Source of the DNA: Mycobacterium sp.
GTDB taxonomy: Bacteria; Actinomycetota; Actinomycetes; Mycobacteriales; Mycobacteriaceae
Direction of reading: 5' to 3'
Length of the DNA stretch: 64,000 nucleotides
NCBI RefSeq assembly: GCF_029961025.1
Contig: NZ_JASBVP010000016.1
Coordinates: forward strand, 1-64,000
The position numbers and the translations under genes were made by a program. Under the pieces are notes generated by a model that was not told the origin of the DNA, did no database searches, and saw only the letters and a list, made by a program, of their open reading frames with translations. Of this stretch, positions 40,265 to 51,379 are shown piece by piece (the first letter of the stretch is position 1; each line of letters starts with the position of its first letter).

Positions 40265-41379
40265 CGGATGTGCTGCGCGTGCTGCTGACCATCGTTCTGA
40301 TCGCCGCCAACGCGTTTTTCGTGGGGGCCGAATTCTCGCTCATCTCGGCGCGCCGCGACCGGCTGGAAGCGCTGGCCGAACACGGCAACCGCCGCGCTGT
40401 CACGGTGCTGCGGGCCGGCGAGCGGCTCCCGCTGATGTTCGCGGGCGCCCAACTGGGGATCACGGTGTCCTCGATCCTGCTGGGCCGCATCGGCCAGCCC
40501 GCGGTGGCCGATCTGTTGGGGCGGCCCGTTCGCGCGGCCGGGGTCTCCGATGGGCTGCTGCAGACGGGGTCGTTCGTGGCGGCGCTGGCCGTCGTGGTGG
40601 CGCTGCACGTGCTGCTCGGCGAGATGGTGCCGAAGAACATCGCCATCGCCGGCCCGGAGCGGGCGGCGATGCTGTTGATCCCGCCCTACTTGGCCTACCT
40701 GCGGGTGGCGGGCCCGGTCATCGAGTTCTACAACCGGTGCACCCGGGCGACGCTGCGGGCGCTGCGGGTGGCACCCAAAGACGAGCTCGACGTCACCGTC
40801 TCCACGGTCGAACTCAGCGAGATGATCGCCGAATCGGTGTCGGAAGGGTTGCTGGATCGCGAGGAACACACCCGGCTCACCCGGGCGCTGCAGATTCGCA
40901 ATCGGGTGGTCGCCGACGTCGCGGTGCCGCTGGCCGACGTTCGGGCGGTGCCGGCGGCGGCGGAAGGCTCGGGGCCCACCGTCGCGGCGCTCCAGCGGGC
41001 GCTGGCCGAGACCGGGTATTCGCGGTTTCCGGTGCTCGGCGCGAACCGCGGTTTCATCGGCTATGTGCACATCAAGGACGTGTTGCCGGTCGCCGACGAT
41101 TCGCACGCCGTGGTCGATCTCGCGGCGGTGCGCCCGCTGCCGCTGCTCGGCGAGTCGACGCCGCTGGCCGAGGCCCTCGCTGAGCTACGGCGCACCAAGA
41201 GCCATCTGGCGCTGGTGACCGCCGCCGACGGCGGTGTGGTCGCGATGGTGGCGCTGGCCGACCTGGTGGGTGAGCTGGTCGGCGCTGCGGGACACGGAAC
41301 GCGCGGCATCGGAGGTGTCCGGGGTGGCTGGCCGGAACCCGGCGGCCGGGGAACGCCGCGTCCGCGTCGGCCCGTATGA
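40261..41379 (+). CDS. CNNM-like membrane protein, second paralogue (Rv1841c-type)
   Basis: The protein has 372 residues. DUF21 membrane domain: [20 protein letters not shown] early and [17 protein letters not shown] near residue 125, parallel to the upstream paralogue. CBS domains follow ([40 protein letters not shown]). It lacks the C-terminal CorC/HlyC domain that the first paralogue has. The GTG start at 40261 lies inside the last codons of that gene. In M. tuberculosis a PE_PGRS gene and a VapBC pair separate Rv1841c from glcB; here the next gene is glcB, 179 bp on. Confidence 0.88.
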   Translation: MTDVLRVLLTIVLIAANAFFVGAEFSLISARRDRLEALAEHGNRRAVTVLRAGERLPLMFAGAQLGITVSSILLGRIGQPAVADLLGRPVRAAGVSDGLLQTGSFVAALAVVVALHVLLGEMVPKNIAIAGPERAAMLLIPPYLAYLRVAGPVIEFYNRCTRATLRALRVAPKDELDVTVSTVELSEMIAESVSEGLLDREEHTRLTRALQIRNRVVADVAVPLADVRAVPAAAEGSGPTVAALQRALAETGYSRFPVLGANRGFIGYVHIKDVLPVADDSHAVVDLAAVRPLPLLGESTPLAEALAELRRTKSHLALVTAADGGVVAMVALADLVGELVGAAGHGTRGIGGVRGGWPEPGGRGTPRPRRPV

Positions 41380-41558
41380 TCTCAGCGATCAACCCCGGAT
41401 GCGCCGGGATGCTGCGTTGCCAGCGAGCGGTCACCGGACGGGTCCGGCCGCCGCCGGCCGTGCCGCTACCCGGTGTGACCTGCTGTAGCGCGATGCGACC
41501 CGCGGTGGTCGGGCCGTCGGCCGGTACGCTGAGCTAGTTGCCGATGAGGAGGACCGTG

Positions 41559-43745
41559 ATGACCGATCGCGTGCCGGTGGGACACCTGCGCGTTGCCCGC
41601 GTGCTCTACGACTTCATCAACAATGAGGCTTTGCCCGGTACCGACATCGACCCGGACAGCTTCTGGGCGGGTGCGGACAAGGTCATCACCGACCTCACCC
41701 CCAAAAACCAGGAGCTGCTGACCCGCCGCGACGAGCTGCAAGCCCAAATCGACAAGTGGCACCGGCAGCACGTCATCGAGCCGCACGACCCGGAGGCCTA
41801 CCGTCAATTCCTCACCCGGATCGGCTATCTGCTGCCCGAACCCGACGACTTCACCATCACCACGTCCGGGGTTGATGACGAGATCGCTAAGACGGCCGGC
41901 CCGCAGCTCGTGGTGCCGGTGCTCAACGCCCGGTTCGCACTGAACGCGGCCAACGCCCGCTGGGGCTCGCTGTATGACGCGCTCTATGGCACCGATGTCA
42001 TCCCGGAGAGCGACGGCGCCGAAAAGGGCGCCGGCTACAACCCGGTGCGTGGCGGCAAGGTGATCGCCTACGCGCGCGCGTTTCTCGATGACGCGGTTCC
42101 GCTGGGCAATGGCTCCTGGTCGGAGGCCACCGGTGTCGCCGTCGACACCGGCCGGCTGGTCGTCACCTTGGCCGACGGGCGGCACACCACGCTGGCGGAC
42201 GGCGGCCAGTTCGCCGGCTACACCGGTGCGCCCGGGGAGCCGGCGTCGGTGCTGCTGGTCAACCACGGCCTGCACATCGACATCCTCATCGACCCGAACT
42301 CGCCGATCGGCGGGAGCGACCGCGCCGGGATCAAAGACGTGATCCTGGAGTCGGCGGTCACCACGATCATCGACTTCGAGGACTCGGTGGCCGCCGTGGA
42401 CGCCGAGGACAAGGTGCACGGCTACCGCAACTGGCTGGGCCTGAACAGGGGCGACCTGACCGCAGAGGTCACCAAGGACGGCAGGACCTTCACCCGCGTG
42501 CTCAACGGCGATCGCCGCTACACCGCACCCGACGGGCGCGCGTTCACCCTGCCCGGGCGCAGCCTGATGTTCGTTCGCAACGTGGGCCACTTGCTGACCA
42601 ACGACGCGATCGTGGACGCGGACGGCCACGAGGTGTTCGAGGGCCTTATGGACGCGTTGTTCACCGGCCTGATCGCCATCCACGGGCTGAAAGCCAGCGA
42701 CGTCAACGGGCCGCTGGTCAACAGCCGCACCGGCTCCATCTACATCGTCAAACCGAAGCTGCACGGCCCCGAGGAGGTCGCGTTCACCACCGAGCTGTTC
42801 AGCCGGGTCGAAGACGTTCTGGGGTTGCCGCAGACCACCCTCAAGGTCGGTGTGATGGACGAAGAGCGGCGCACCACCGTCAACCTGAAGGCGTGCATCA
42901 AGGCCGCGGCCGACCGGGTGGTGTTCATCAACACCGGTTTCCTGGACCGCACCGGCGACGAGATCCACACCTCGATGGAGGCCGGGCCGATGGTCCGCAA
43001 GGCCGCCATGAAGACCCAGCCGTGGATCCTGGCCTACGAGGACAACAACGTCGACGTCGGGCTGGCGGCCGGGTTTACCGGCCGCGCCCAGATCGGCAAA
43101 GGCATGTGGACCGCGACCGAGTTGATGGCCGATATGGTGGAGCAGAAGATCGCCCAGCCCCGTGCCGGTGCCAGCACCGCGTGGGTGCCCTCACCCACCG
43201 CGGCCACCCTGCACGCATTGCACTACCACCGGGTTGACGTGTTCGAGGTGCAGCGACAACTCGCCGGCCGGCAACGCCCCGCCATCGACCAGCTGTTGAG
43301 CATTCCGCTGGCCAAGGAGCTGGCCTGGGCTCCGGAGGAAATCCGCGAGGAGGTCGACAACAACTGCCAGTCGATCCTGGGATACGTGGTGCGCTGGATC
43401 GACCAGGGCGTCGGGTGTTCGAAGGTGCCCGACATCCACAACGTCGCGTTGATGGAAGACCGCGCCACGCTGCGGATCTCCAGCCAATTGCTGGCCAACT
43501 GGCTGCGCCACGGGGTGATCACCGCCGAGGATGTGCGGGCCGGCCTGGAACGGATGGCCCCGATGGTCGACCGGCAGAACGCCGAGGATCCCAACTACCG
43601 GCCGATGGCGCCCCACTTCGACGACAGCATCGCGTTTCTGGCCGCTCAAGACCTGATTTTGGAAGGCGCGCAGCAGCCCAATGGGTACACCGAGCCGATC
43701 CTGCATCGGCGCCGCAGGGAGCGTAAGGCCCGCGATCGGGCGTGA
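41559..43745 (+). CDS. glcB: Malate synthase G
   Basis: The 728-residue glyoxylate-shunt enzyme condenses glyoxylate with acetyl-CoA to malate. It shows the isoform G layout: an N-terminal clasp, TIM barrel and C-terminal plug. Visible active-site pieces are [18 protein letters not shown] with the Mg-site Glu/Asp, [13 protein letters not shown] with the catalytic Arg, and the late [20 protein letters not shown] with residues near the catalytic Asp. ATG 41559 ([12 protein letters not shown]) matches the family start. It is needed on fatty acids and detoxifies glyoxylate; in M. tuberculosis it is Rv1837c, a target of phenyl-diketo inhibitors and also surface-exposed. Confidence 0.97.
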   Translation: MTDRVPVGHLRVARVLYDFINNEALPGTDIDPDSFWAGADKVITDLTPKNQELLTRRDELQAQIDKWHRQHVIEPHDPEAYRQFLTRIGYLLPEPDDFTITTSGVDDEIAKTAGPQLVVPVLNARFALNAANARWGSLYDALYGTDVIPESDGAEKGAGYNPVRGGKVIAYARAFLDDAVPLGNGSWSEATGVAVDTGRLVVTLADGRHTTLADGGQFAGYTGAPGEPASVLLVNHGLHIDILIDPNSPIGGSDRAGIKDVILESAVTTIIDFEDSVAAVDAEDKVHGYRNWLGLNRGDLTAEVTKDGRTFTRVLNGDRRYTAPDGRAFTLPGRSLMFVRNVGHLLTNDAIVDADGHEVFEGLMDALFTGLIAIHGLKASDVNGPLVNSRTGSIYIVKPKLHGPEEVAFTTELFSRVEDVLGLPQTTLKVGVMDEERRTTVNLKACIKAAADRVVFINTGFLDRTGDEIHTSMEAGPMVRKAAMKTQPWILAYEDNNVDVGLAAGFTGRAQIGKGMWTATELMADMVEQKIAQPRAGASTAWVPSPTAATLHALHYHRVDVFEVQRQLAGRQRPAIDQLLSIPLAKELAWAPEEIREEVDNNCQSILGYVVRWIDQGVGCSKVPDIHNVALMEDRATLRISSQLLANWLRHGVITAEDVRAGLERMAPMVDRQNAEDPNYRPMAPHFDDSIAFLAAQDLILEGAQQPNGYTEPILHRRRRERKARDRA

Positions 43746-43853
43746 GCGCCGTGCGCGCTCGGCGGGCCGGCCTGGCTAGACTCGGACTGCAGCCGGCAAC
43801 GGGGCGGGCGATGGTGCGTCGACAGCGTCGAAGGAGAGGATTCAGACACCGGC

Positions 43854-45722
43854 ATGGGTAGGCACAGCATGCCCGAGCCCGGGGATGCGGCCGGCGAAGC
43901 CTGCGAGGAGTATCCCGACTTTGCGGGGCCCGCCGAGGAGCCGTTTGCGACGCCGGCGCGGGCCGGTGGCGGCCATCGGGGCGGTGCGCCGTGGCGCGGC
44001 GGCCACCGCAGCGACGGCGGGCCGCGCGGGGTCAGTGTCGGGGTGATCGCCGCCCTGGTTGCCGTGGTCCTGGTGGTGGCGGCGGTGATTGCCTGGCGGT
44101 TCTTCGGGACGGTGCTGTCGACCCGTTCCCACCTGGCCGCGGGGCGCTGCCTCGGCGGCAAAGAGACGGTAGCCGTCATCGCCGACCCCGCCATTGCCGA
44201 GACGGTTCAGGAATTCGCCGAACGGTACAACGCCTCGGCAACCCCGGTGGGTGACCGCTGCGTCATGGTGAGCGTCAAACCCGCGGGCTCCGACGCCGTC
44301 GTCAACGGTTTCACCGGTGACTGGCCGGCCGACCTCGGCGCCCGTCCCGCGCTGTGGATCCCGGCCAGCTCGGTAGCGACGGCGCGGCTGACCGCCGCCG
44401 CGGGCCGGCAAACCGTCAGCGACAGCCGCTCGCTGGCCAGCTCGCCGGTGCTGCTCGCGGTGCGGCCCGAATTGCGCCGCGCCCTCTCCCGGCAGACGTG
44501 GGCGACGCTGCCCGGGCTGCAAACCACACCCGAGGCGTTGACCGCTCTGGGCCTGCCGGGGTGGGGCTCGCTGCGGTTGGCCCTGCCGGTCAGCGGCAAC
44601 GGTGACGCCGCCTTCCTGGCGGCCGAAGCGGTGGCCGCGGCATCGGCGCCTCCCGGGGCCCCACCGACCACCGGGACCGGGGCGGTGCGCGCCCTGGTTG
44701 ATGCGCAACCCAAACTGCCGGACACGTCTTTGGCGGCGGCGATGAACACGCTGCTGGCGCCCGGGGATCCGGCCGCCGCTCCGGTGCACGCGGTCGTCAC
44801 CACCGAGCAGCAGCTGTTCCAGCGCGCCCGGTCGACCCCCGACGCCGAACGCACGTTGAGCTCCTGGCTGCCGCCCGGACCGGTCGCCGTCGCCGACTAT
44901 CCGACGGTGCTGCTGGCCGGCTCCTGGTTATCACCCGAGCAGGTCACCGCCGCCAGCGCGTTTGCCCGGTTCATGCGCAAGCCCGACCAACTCGCGGTGC
45001 TGGCCAAGGCCGGCTTTCGCGTGCCCGGCGTGAAACCACCAAGCAGCGACGTCACCAGTTTCGCGGCGCTGCCGTCGACGCTGACGGTGGGCGACGATCC
45101 GCTGCGCGCCACCCTGGCCGCTGCGCTGACCGCCCCGGCAACCGGCCCGGCCGTCATCATCATGCTGGACCAGTCGATGGTCACCCAGGAGGGCGGCCAC
45201 AGTCGGCTGGCCAATGTGATTGCCGCACTAGACGACCGGATTAAGGCGCTGCCGGCGACTTCGGTGATCGGGTTATGGACCTTCGACGGCATCGAAGGCC
45301 GAACCGAGGTGCCCAGCGGGCCGTTGGACGAGCCGATCCACGGTCGGCCACGCTCGGAGGCGCTGCTCTCCACGCTGGACAATCAGCATTCGGCACCCGG
45401 TGGGGCGGTGTCGCTCACCACTTTGCGGTTGGTGTACCGCGACGCGCTGGCCAATTTCCAGCCCGACCGCCCCAATTCGGTGCTGGTCGTCACCGCGGGA
45501 CCACACACCGACCGCACCCTCGACGGGCCGGGTCTGCAGGAGTTCATCCGCCAGAGCGCCGACCCGGCCAAACCGGTGGCGGTCAACATCATCGACTTCG
45601 GCAGCGACCCCGACCGGCCGACCTGGGAAGCGGTCGCCCAGCTCAGTGGCGGCGGCTACCAGAACCTGGCGACCTCGGACTCCCCGGACCTGGCCGCCAC
45701 GGTGGCCCGCTTTTTGAGCTGA
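43854..45722 (+). CDS. Membrane-anchored von Willebrand factor A-like protein (Rv1836c-type)
   Basis: The protein has 622 residues. A charged, Gly-rich cytoplasmic N-terminus (about 60 residues) precedes one membrane span (VSVGVIAALVAVVLVVAAVIAWRFF, residues about 61-85, given as its hydrophobic core). The outer part has a periplasmic-binding-protein-like segment in residues 95-400, then a vWA-like domain from about 420 (VIIMLDQSMVTQEGG in place of the D-x-S-x-S metal site). The MIDAS motif is therefore partly altered: D-Q-S-M rather than D-x-S-x-S. Function is unknown; related proteins with vWA domains are linked to cell-envelope assembly. It corresponds to Rv1836c, beside glcB. Confidence 0.8.
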   Translation: MGRHSMPEPGDAAGEACEEYPDFAGPAEEPFATPARAGGGHRGGAPWRGGHRSDGGPRGVSVGVIAALVAVVLVVAAVIAWRFFGTVLSTRSHLAAGRCLGGKETVAVIADPAIAETVQEFAERYNASATPVGDRCVMVSVKPAGSDAVVNGFTGDWPADLGARPALWIPASSVATARLTAAAGRQTVSDSRSLASSPVLLAVRPELRRALSRQTWATLPGLQTTPEALTALGLPGWGSLRLALPVSGNGDAAFLAAEAVAAASAPPGAPPTTGTGAVRALVDAQPKLPDTSLAAAMNTLLAPGDPAAAPVHAVVTTEQQLFQRARSTPDAERTLSSWLPPGPVAVADYPTVLLAGSWLSPEQVTAASAFARFMRKPDQLAVLAKAGFRVPGVKPPSSDVTSFAALPSTLTVGDDPLRATLAAALTAPATGPAVIIMLDQSMVTQEGGHSRLANVIAALDDRIKALPATSVIGLWTFDGIEGRTEVPSGPLDEPIHGRPRSEALLSTLDNQHSAPGGAVSLTTLRLVYRDALANFQPDRPNSVLVVTAGPHTDRTLDGPGLQEFIRQSADPAKPVAVNIIDFGSDPDRPTWEAVAQLSGGGYQNLATSDSPDLAATVARFLS

Positions 45723-45830
45723 GGGCCGCCACGATAGCGGCCGCCCCGCACCCCGTCGCGTCGATCACGACCGGGCGGCACCGGCGCCGTTCGCTGCTAG
45801 CATCGCATCGCAGCGGCATCGAGGAGCGCG

Positions 45831-46703
45831 ATGAGTGTCGATTTCACCCCGGATCCCCGGCTGTATCCGTTCGTGTCACGCTGGTTCGACAGCACCAGGG
45901 GCCGCCTGCACTATGTGGACGAGGGACCGGCCGACTCCCCGGGACCACCGATCCTGCTGTGCCATGGCAACCCGACCTGGAGCTTCTTGTACCGCGACAT
46001 CATCATCGCGCTGCGCGAGCGCTTCCGCTGTGTCGCACCGGACTACCTGGGTTTCGGATTGTCCGAGCGGCCCGCGGGATTCGGATACACCGTCGCCGAG
46101 CATGCCGGGGTGGTCGGCGAACTGGTCGACCATCTCGGCCTGGACGGCTATCTGACGATGGGCCAGGACTGGGGCGGGCCGATCAGCTTGGCGGTCGATG
46201 TGGCGCGGGCGGATCGGGTGCGCGGCATCGTCTTGGGCAACACCTGGTTCTGGCCGGCGGACACGCTGGCGATGAAGGCCTTCGCCACCCTGATGTCCAG
46301 CCCCCCGATGCAGTATGCGATCGTGCAGCGCAATTTCTTCGTCGAACGACTGATTCCCGCGGGCACCGGCCGCCGGCTCAGCGCTGCGGTGATGGCGCAT
46401 TATCGGGCGGCCCAACCCGGCCCCCAGGAGCGGCTGGGTGTGGCCCGCATGCCCAAGGAGATCCTGGCGGCCCGGCCGCTTTTGGAACGGCTCGCCCGGG
46501 AAGTGCTCGCCGCGCTGGGCGACAAGCCCGCCCTGCTGGTCTGGGGCATGAAGGATCCGGCGTTTCGACCCGCCGCGATGATTCCGCGGATCCGGGCCGC
46601 CTTCCCCGACCACGTCCTCGTCGAATTGGCCGACGCCAAGCATTTCATCCAGGAGGACGCCCCCGAGGCGATCGCGGGGGCGATCGCCCGGCGGTTCAGC
46701 TGA
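45831..46703 (+). CDS. Haloalkane dehalogenase-like alpha/beta hydrolase (Rv1833c-type)
   Basis: The 290-residue alpha/beta hydrolase has oxyanion/halide region [13 protein letters not shown], the nucleophile elbow [12 protein letters not shown] with Asp in place of Ser, and the catalytic His in [11 protein letters not shown]. An Asp nucleophile with a Trp next to it is typical of haloalkane dehalogenases. M. tuberculosis Rv1833c (DmbC-like family) is the match; natural substrates are uncertain. Its 3' end overlaps the 3' end of gcvB on the other strand by 8 bp. Confidence 0.88.
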   Translation: MSVDFTPDPRLYPFVSRWFDSTRGRLHYVDEGPADSPGPPILLCHGNPTWSFLYRDIIIALRERFRCVAPDYLGFGLSERPAGFGYTVAEHAGVVGELVDHLGLDGYLTMGQDWGGPISLAVDVARADRVRGIVLGNTWFWPADTLAMKAFATLMSSPPMQYAIVQRNFFVERLIPAGTGRRLSAAVMAHYRAAQPGPQERLGVARMPKEILAARPLLERLAREVLAALGDKPALLVWGMKDPAFRPAAMIPRIRAAFPDHVLVELADAKHFIQEDAPEAIAGAIARRFS

Positions 46704-49563
46704 GCTGCCGGGCGTAGGACGACGCCTGCGGACGCACGCAGATCAGATTGCGGTCACCGTAGGCGTTGTCGATGCGGCGCACCGGCGGCCACACCTTCGG
46801 GCGGAAGGCCTTGCCGAGCGGGTAGGCGGCCTCTTGCCGGGTATACGGGTGATCCCACTCGGTCACCAGCAGGCAGTCGGCGGTGTGTGGTGCGCCCCGC
46901 AGCGGGTTGTCGTCGACGGGCCACTGCCCCGCCGCCACTTTGTCGATCTCGCCGCGGATCGCGATCATCGCCTCGCAGAAGGCGTCTATCTCGGCCAGGC
47001 TCTCGCTCTCGGTGGGTTCCACCATCAGCGTTCCGGACACCGGAAAACTCATTGTTGGTGCGTGAAAGCCGTAGTCCGCCAGCCGTTTAGCGACATCGTC
47101 GACGGTCACGCCGGTCGCCTTGGTGAGCGGGCGCAGGTCCAAAACGTACTCATGGGCGACCATCCCGTTCGCGCCGGTGTACAGCACCGGGTAGTACTCG
47201 TCGAGCCGGCGCGCGATGTAGTTCGCCGACGCGATCGCGGTCAGCGAGGCTGCCCGCAAGCCGGCAGCGCCCATCATCCTGATGTAGGCCCAGCTGATCG
47301 GCAGGATCGACGCCGACCCGTAAGGCGCCGAGGCCACCGGGCGGCCCGACGGCAACTCCGGAGCGTAGGGATGACCCGGCAGAAACGGCGCCAAATGCGC
47401 ACGCGCCACCAGCGGCCCGACGCCCGGGCCACCACCGCCGTGCGGGATGCAAAACGTCTTGTGCAGGTTGAGGTGACTGATGTCACCGCCGAATTTCCCG
47501 GGCCGCGCCAGCCCGATCAGCGCGTTGAGGTTGGCCCCGTCGACGTAGACCTGCCCGCCGGCGTCGTGCACGGCCGCGCAGATCGCGGTGATGTCGCGCT
47601 CGTAGACGCCATGGGTGGACGGATAGGTGATCATCAGCGCCGCCACCCGGCCCGGGTACCCGTTGATCTTGGCCCGCAGGTCATCGAGGTCGACGTCGCC
47701 GTTGTCGCGGCAGGCGACCACGACCACCCGCAAACCGGCCAGCGCCGCCGAGGCGGCGTTGGTGCCGTGTGCGCTCGACGGAATCAGGCAGATATCGCGG
47801 TGCGGTTCACCGCGGCTGGCATGGTAGCGGCGGATCGCCAGCAGGCCCGCGTACTCACCCTGCGAGCCGGCGTTGGGTTGCAGCGAGACCGCATCGTAGC
47901 CGCTGAGCTGCGCCAGCCAGGTGCCCAGCTGGTCGATGAGTTTACGCAGCCCCACGGTGTCGGAGGCCGGGGCGAACGGGTGCAGCCGGGTGAACTCCGG
48001 CCAGGTGATCGGCTCCATCTCGGCGGCGGCGTTCAGTTTCAGGGTGCACGAGCCGAGCGGAATCATGCTGCGATCCAACGCGATGTCTCGGTCGGCCAGG
48101 GTGCGCAGGTAGCGCATCATCGACGTCTCGGTGCGATAACTGGTAAACACCGGGTGGGTCAGAAACTCCGAGGTGCGGGTGGCGATATCCGGGCCGTGAA
48201 ACTCCCGTGCCGGCCCGGCCCCGAACGCCGCCAGCACGGCGCTGACATGCTCATCGGTGGTGGTCTCGTCGCAGGCGACCGAGATGTGATCCTCGTCCAC
48301 CTTCCACACGTTGATCCCGCGCTCTTTGGCGGCGGCCTGCACCCGGGCGGCCCGCCCGGGAACCCGGGCCAGCACGGTATCGAAGAATGCCGGGTGAACC
48401 ACCTCGATGCCGGCCCCGGCCAGCCCGCCCGCCAGGTGACGGGCGTGCGAGTGTACCCGGCGCGCGATGGCGGTCAGGCCCTCGGCACCGTGGTAGCTGG
48501 CGTACATCGCGGCCAGAACCGCGAGCAGCACCTGTGCGGTGCAGATGTTGCTGGTCGCCTTGTCCCGGCGGATGTGCTGCTCGCGGGTCTGCAACGCCAG
48601 CCGGTAGGCCGGCGCCCCGTCGGCATCAACGGAAACCCCCACCAGCCGGCCGGGCAGTTGTCGGGTGTAGGCGGCGCGCACCGCCAGATACGCGGCGTGC
48701 GGGCCGCCGAATCCCATCGGCACCCCGAACCGTTGCGTGGTCCCGAACGCGACGTCGGCCCCGATCTCTCCGGGCGGGGTGATCAGCGTCAACGCCAACA
48801 GATCGGCGCCGACGGCGACCAGCGCGCCGCGGTCGTGTGCCTGCGCCACCAGCCCGGACCAGTCGCTAACCCGGCCGCTGGCGCCCGGCAGCTGGACGAT
48901 GACACCGAAGAACTCCCCCGGCGGGAGGCCGTCACGCAGGTCGACGGTGACGATCTCGATGCCCAGTGCCTCGGCGTGGCCGGCCAGCACCGCTGCCGTC
49001 TGGGCGTACAGATCCACGTCGACGGCCAGCCGGTTCGATGCGCCCCGCCCGCTGCGGTGCATCAGCGTCATCGCCTCGGCCGCCGCACTGGCCTCGTCGA
49101 GCAGCGAGGCGTTGGCGACCTCCAGGCCGGTGAGGTCGGACACCATGGTCTGAAAGTTCAGCAGCGCCTCCAGCCGGCCCTGGCTGATCTCCGCCTGGTA
49201 GGGCGTGTAGGAGGTGTACCAGGCGGGGTTCTCCACAATATTGCGCCTCAGCACCGGTGGCGTAACGGTGTCGTAGAAGCCCTGGCCGATCATCGACACC
49301 GCGACGGTGTTCTCATCGGCCAGCGCGCGCAGTTCGGCCAGCGCTTGGGCTTCGTCGGCCGCCGGTGGCAGCAGCTCCAGACCGGGCGCTACGCCGGTCT
49401 CGGTGGGGGTGTCGAGGATGTCGGCGGGCAGCGCCTTGACCGCCAGGTCGTCGAGGGTGTCGACCCCGATGACGGCAAGCATGGCCGCGATATCCTCGCG
49501 GCCCGGGCCGATATGCCGGTCGGCGAACGCGCGCGGGGCGGTGACGGCGTGGGGGTCGACCAT
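46696..49563 (-). CDS. gcvB: Glycine dehydrogenase (decarboxylating), glycine-cleavage P-protein
   Basis: The 955-residue fused (alpha-beta) P-protein decarboxylates glycine with PLP and passes the aminomethyl group to lipoyl-GcvH. It opens with [17 protein letters not shown]. The PLP Lys is in [19 protein letters not shown], with the AHGTNAASA loop and [14 protein letters not shown] region also visible. The ATG at 49563 lies about 40 bp after the glycine riboswitch on the same strand, so expression should respond to glycine. The partner gcvH is in this window (52739-53134); gcvT and lipoamide dehydrogenase are not. It corresponds to Rv1832. Confidence 0.97.
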   Translation of the reverse strand: MVDPHAVTAPRAFADRHIGPGREDIAAMLAVIGVDTLDDLAVKALPADILDTPTETGVAPGLELLPPAADEAQALAELRALADENTVAVSMIGQGFYDTVTPPVLRRNIVENPAWYTSYTPYQAEISQGRLEALLNFQTMVSDLTGLEVANASLLDEASAAAEAMTLMHRSGRGASNRLAVDVDLYAQTAAVLAGHAEALGIEIVTVDLRDGLPPGEFFGVIVQLPGASGRVSDWSGLVAQAHDRGALVAVGADLLALTLITPPGEIGADVAFGTTQRFGVPMGFGGPHAAYLAVRAAYTRQLPGRLVGVSVDADGAPAYRLALQTREQHIRRDKATSNICTAQVLLAVLAAMYASYHGAEGLTAIARRVHSHARHLAGGLAGAGIEVVHPAFFDTVLARVPGRAARVQAAAKERGINVWKVDEDHISVACDETTTDEHVSAVLAAFGAGPAREFHGPDIATRTSEFLTHPVFTSYRTETSMMRYLRTLADRDIALDRSMIPLGSCTLKLNAAAEMEPITWPEFTRLHPFAPASDTVGLRKLIDQLGTWLAQLSGYDAVSLQPNAGSQGEYAGLLAIRRYHASRGEPHRDICLIPSSAHGTNAASAALAGLRVVVVACRDNGDVDLDDLRAKINGYPGRVAALMITYPSTHGVYERDITAICAAVHDAGGQVYVDGANLNALIGLARPGKFGGDISHLNLHKTFCIPHGGGGPGVGPLVARAHLAPFLPGHPYAPELPSGRPVASAPYGSASILPISWAYIRMMGAAGLRAASLTAIASANYIARRLDEYYPVLYTGANGMVAHEYVLDLRPLTKATGVTVDDVAKRLADYGFHAPTMSFPVSGTLMVEPTESESLAEIDAFCEAMIAIRGEIDKVAAGQWPVDDNPLRGAPHTADCLLVTEWDHPYTRQEAAYPLGKAFRPKVWPPVRRIDNAYGDRNLICVRPQASSYARQLS

Positions 49564-49601
49564 CGGGACTCCTGACGTCAGGGTGGAACCGCAGCTGGCT
49601 G

Positions 49602-49811
49602 TGTTCCTCTCCCTCTGTCGTCTACCCGCGCCGGGCGCCTGAGAGATTCGACCACTGGCCCATGGTCTTTCCCCATCGGCGGGCGACCCGGACGGGCGGG
49701 CCGCCGCTTTCCAGAGGCATCGAAATCTGGTGCGGTCCGGGTGCCTGAGAGGTTGACGGAGAGGTGCTGCTCCTTCGGCGTCCGTGACTGGCCGTCACGG
49801 AACTCTCCCGC
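49602..49811 (-). promoter_or_regulatory. Glycine riboswitch upstream of gcvB (full aptamer plus reduced second unit)
   Basis: On the minus strand, 49811-49707 carries the glycine aptamer consensus: GGGAGAGTTCC at the start, GCCGAAGGAGCA, CTCTCAGGCACCCGGACCG, and a closing CTCTGGAAAG. A G+C-rich linker hairpin follows (about 49706-49680). A second unit at about 49679-49602 keeps GGGGAAAGACC, a small hairpin, CTCTCAGGCGCC and GACAGAGGGAGAGG but lacks the GCCGAAGG-type arm. This looks like a complete aptamer with a reduced ('ghost') partner rather than two full aptamers. Glycine binding would turn on the glycine-cleavage gene. Confidence 0.9.
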
Positions 49812-49893
49812 CCCAGGGCGATGCGAGGCCGATTCTACCCAGCCGGTGGTGCCGGCAGGGCCGATGCCCGGTCGCCGACCGTGACCGCCGTCC

Positions 49894-50553
49894 TCAACCG
49901 ATCTTGCGGTCGCGGTGCTTGCGCCGCGACGCCAGCTCATCCTCGGGGGCTGCGATCGATTCACCGCCGTCGGCGCGCTCGCCGGGAAAGTCCGCGATGA
50001 CGCCGGTCAGCTCGCGCATCGCACCGGACACCGCGATACCGAAGACCCCCTGCCCGCCCTGCAGCAGATCGACGACCTCCTCCGCCGACGTGCACTCATA
50101 TACCGTCGTGCCGTCGGAAAACAGCGTGATGTTGGCCAGGTCCTGGACGCCGCGCTGACGCAGGTGGTCGACGGCGACCCGGATGTTGTGCAGCGAGATG
50201 CCGGTGTCTAACAGCCGTTTGACGATCTTGAGGACCAGGATGTCCTTGAACGAATACAGCCGTTGGCTGCCGGAGCCGGCCGCGCTGCGAATCGACGGCA
50301 CGACCAGAGAGGTGCGCGCCCAATAGTCCAGCTGGCGGTAGGTGATCCCGGCGATCTGGCAGGCACTCGGGCCGCGGTAGCCGACCAGCTCGTCGGGCAC
50401 CGAGTCGTCGGGGAACAGGCCCTCCTGCACGGGCCCGCCCGGGGCCGGGGTGCTGCCGTCTCGGCCGGCCGCGGTGTCCTCGGGTCCGGGGGCGGGTGCG
50501 GGATCCGGGTGGTCAGCAAAGCCGAGCTGGTCTTGATGTGGTTGCTCGCCCAC
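49894..50553 (-). CDS. resR: MerR-family regulator ResR/McdR (Rv1830-type)
   Basis: The 219-residue protein has a disordered Pro/Gly-rich N-terminus (about 55 residues), then a MerR-type winged helix ([23 protein letters not shown]) and [23 protein letters not shown]-terminal effector-like part ([21 protein letters not shown]) follows. M. tuberculosis Rv1830 controls growth and cell-division genes, and its variants are linked to antibiotic resilience in clinical strains. The start is a GTG at 50553. It lies between the gcvB riboswitch and Rv1829, as in M. tuberculosis. Confidence 0.9.
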   Translation of the reverse strand: MGEQPHQDQLGFADHPDPAPAPGPEDTAAGRDGSTPAPGGPVQEGLFPDDSVPDELVGYRGPSACQIAGITYRQLDYWARTSLVVPSIRSAAGSGSQRLYSFKDILVLKIVKRLLDTGISLHNIRVAVDHLRQRGVQDLANITLFSDGTTVYECTSAEEVVDLLQGGQGVFGIAVSGAMRELTGVIADFPGERADGGESIAAPEDELASRRKHRDRKIG

Positions 50554-50781
50554 GGTGCTTCCTCTCGCCGATCGCGCTCAATATCACCGGCTGCCCCGGC
50601 AGTTGCTCAGGCCCGAGTGCTTGAGAGCATACGCTTTCCGACGAGCCATCCGCTCATCGTCGCCCTCCAAGTATGGCGACCCTGCGGGTCGCTCACCGCG
50701 ATCCGCGAGGCGTGTCGACTTCACGGTCGCAGCTGAGACACATCCGTGATGTGGCGACGACGTGGTTCGGCGGCGTCGCCG

Positions 50782-51276
50782 TCAGGTGGCCTTGAAATCG
50801 TCGGGTGACACGCTGTCGAGGAACTCCTTGAACTTCTCCACCTCGTCCTCTCCAACGGCGCCGCCGGACTGCGCGTCGGTTGCCTCCGGGATGAGCAGGC
50901 CGGCCTCGGCGAGCACCGCCTCCTCCACGTAGATCGGGACACCGACCCGCAACGCGATCGCCACCGAATCCGACGGCCGTGCCGACACCCTGATGTTGCG
51001 GTCGAAGATCAGATCAGCGTAGAAAGTGCCCTCCTGCAAATCGACAATCCGCACCTCTTTAAGCGAATGCCCAAGCGCGGCAATAACATCGCGGATCAGG
51101 TCATGCGTCAAAGGCCGGGGCGGCTCCACGCCCTGCTGCTCGAGCGCGATGGCTGCGGCCTCCGCCTGGCCGATCCAGATCGGCAGATACCGGTCTCCAT
51201 TGGCCTCGCGCAGCAGCAGCACTGGCTGGTTCTGCGGCTGCTCGACGCGAATGCCCACCACGCGAACTTCACCCAT
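50782..51276 (-). CDS. Bifunctional nuclease-family protein (DUF151), Rv1829-type
   Basis: The protein has 164 residues, equal to the M. tuberculosis Rv1829 length I recall when started at ATG 51276 (MGEVRVVGIRVEQPQ). DUF151 motifs are VLLLREANGDRYLPIWIGQAEA and SARPSDSVAIALR. Family members outside mycobacteria cleave RNA and DNA. The C-terminal acidic segment (GEDEVEKFKEFLDSVSPDDF) is probably helical. It lies between two MerR regulators and its biological role is open. Confidence 0.9.
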   Translation of the reverse strand: MGEVRVVGIRVEQPQNQPVLLLREANGDRYLPIWIGQAEAAAIALEQQGVEPPRPLTHDLIRDVIAALGHSLKEVRIVDLQEGTFYADLIFDRNIRVSARPSDSVAIALRVGVPIYVEEAVLAEAGLLIPEATDAQSGGAVGEDEVEKFKEFLDSVSPDDFKAT

Positions 51277-51379
51277 CTCTGCCCTCCGCATATGCTGCCT
51301 GTCCGAGTCTGTCCTGGCGTCGCGGTGCGGCGTGGTCACCGAACCGTCGAATACCAAGCCGTCAAACGAAGTCTAGCCC

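Noticed and set aside
46834..49575. Long plus-strand open frame opposite gcvB (over 900 codons)
   Set aside because: It is antisense to a clearly conserved gene, has a composition typical of G+C-rich shadow frames, and resembles no protein.
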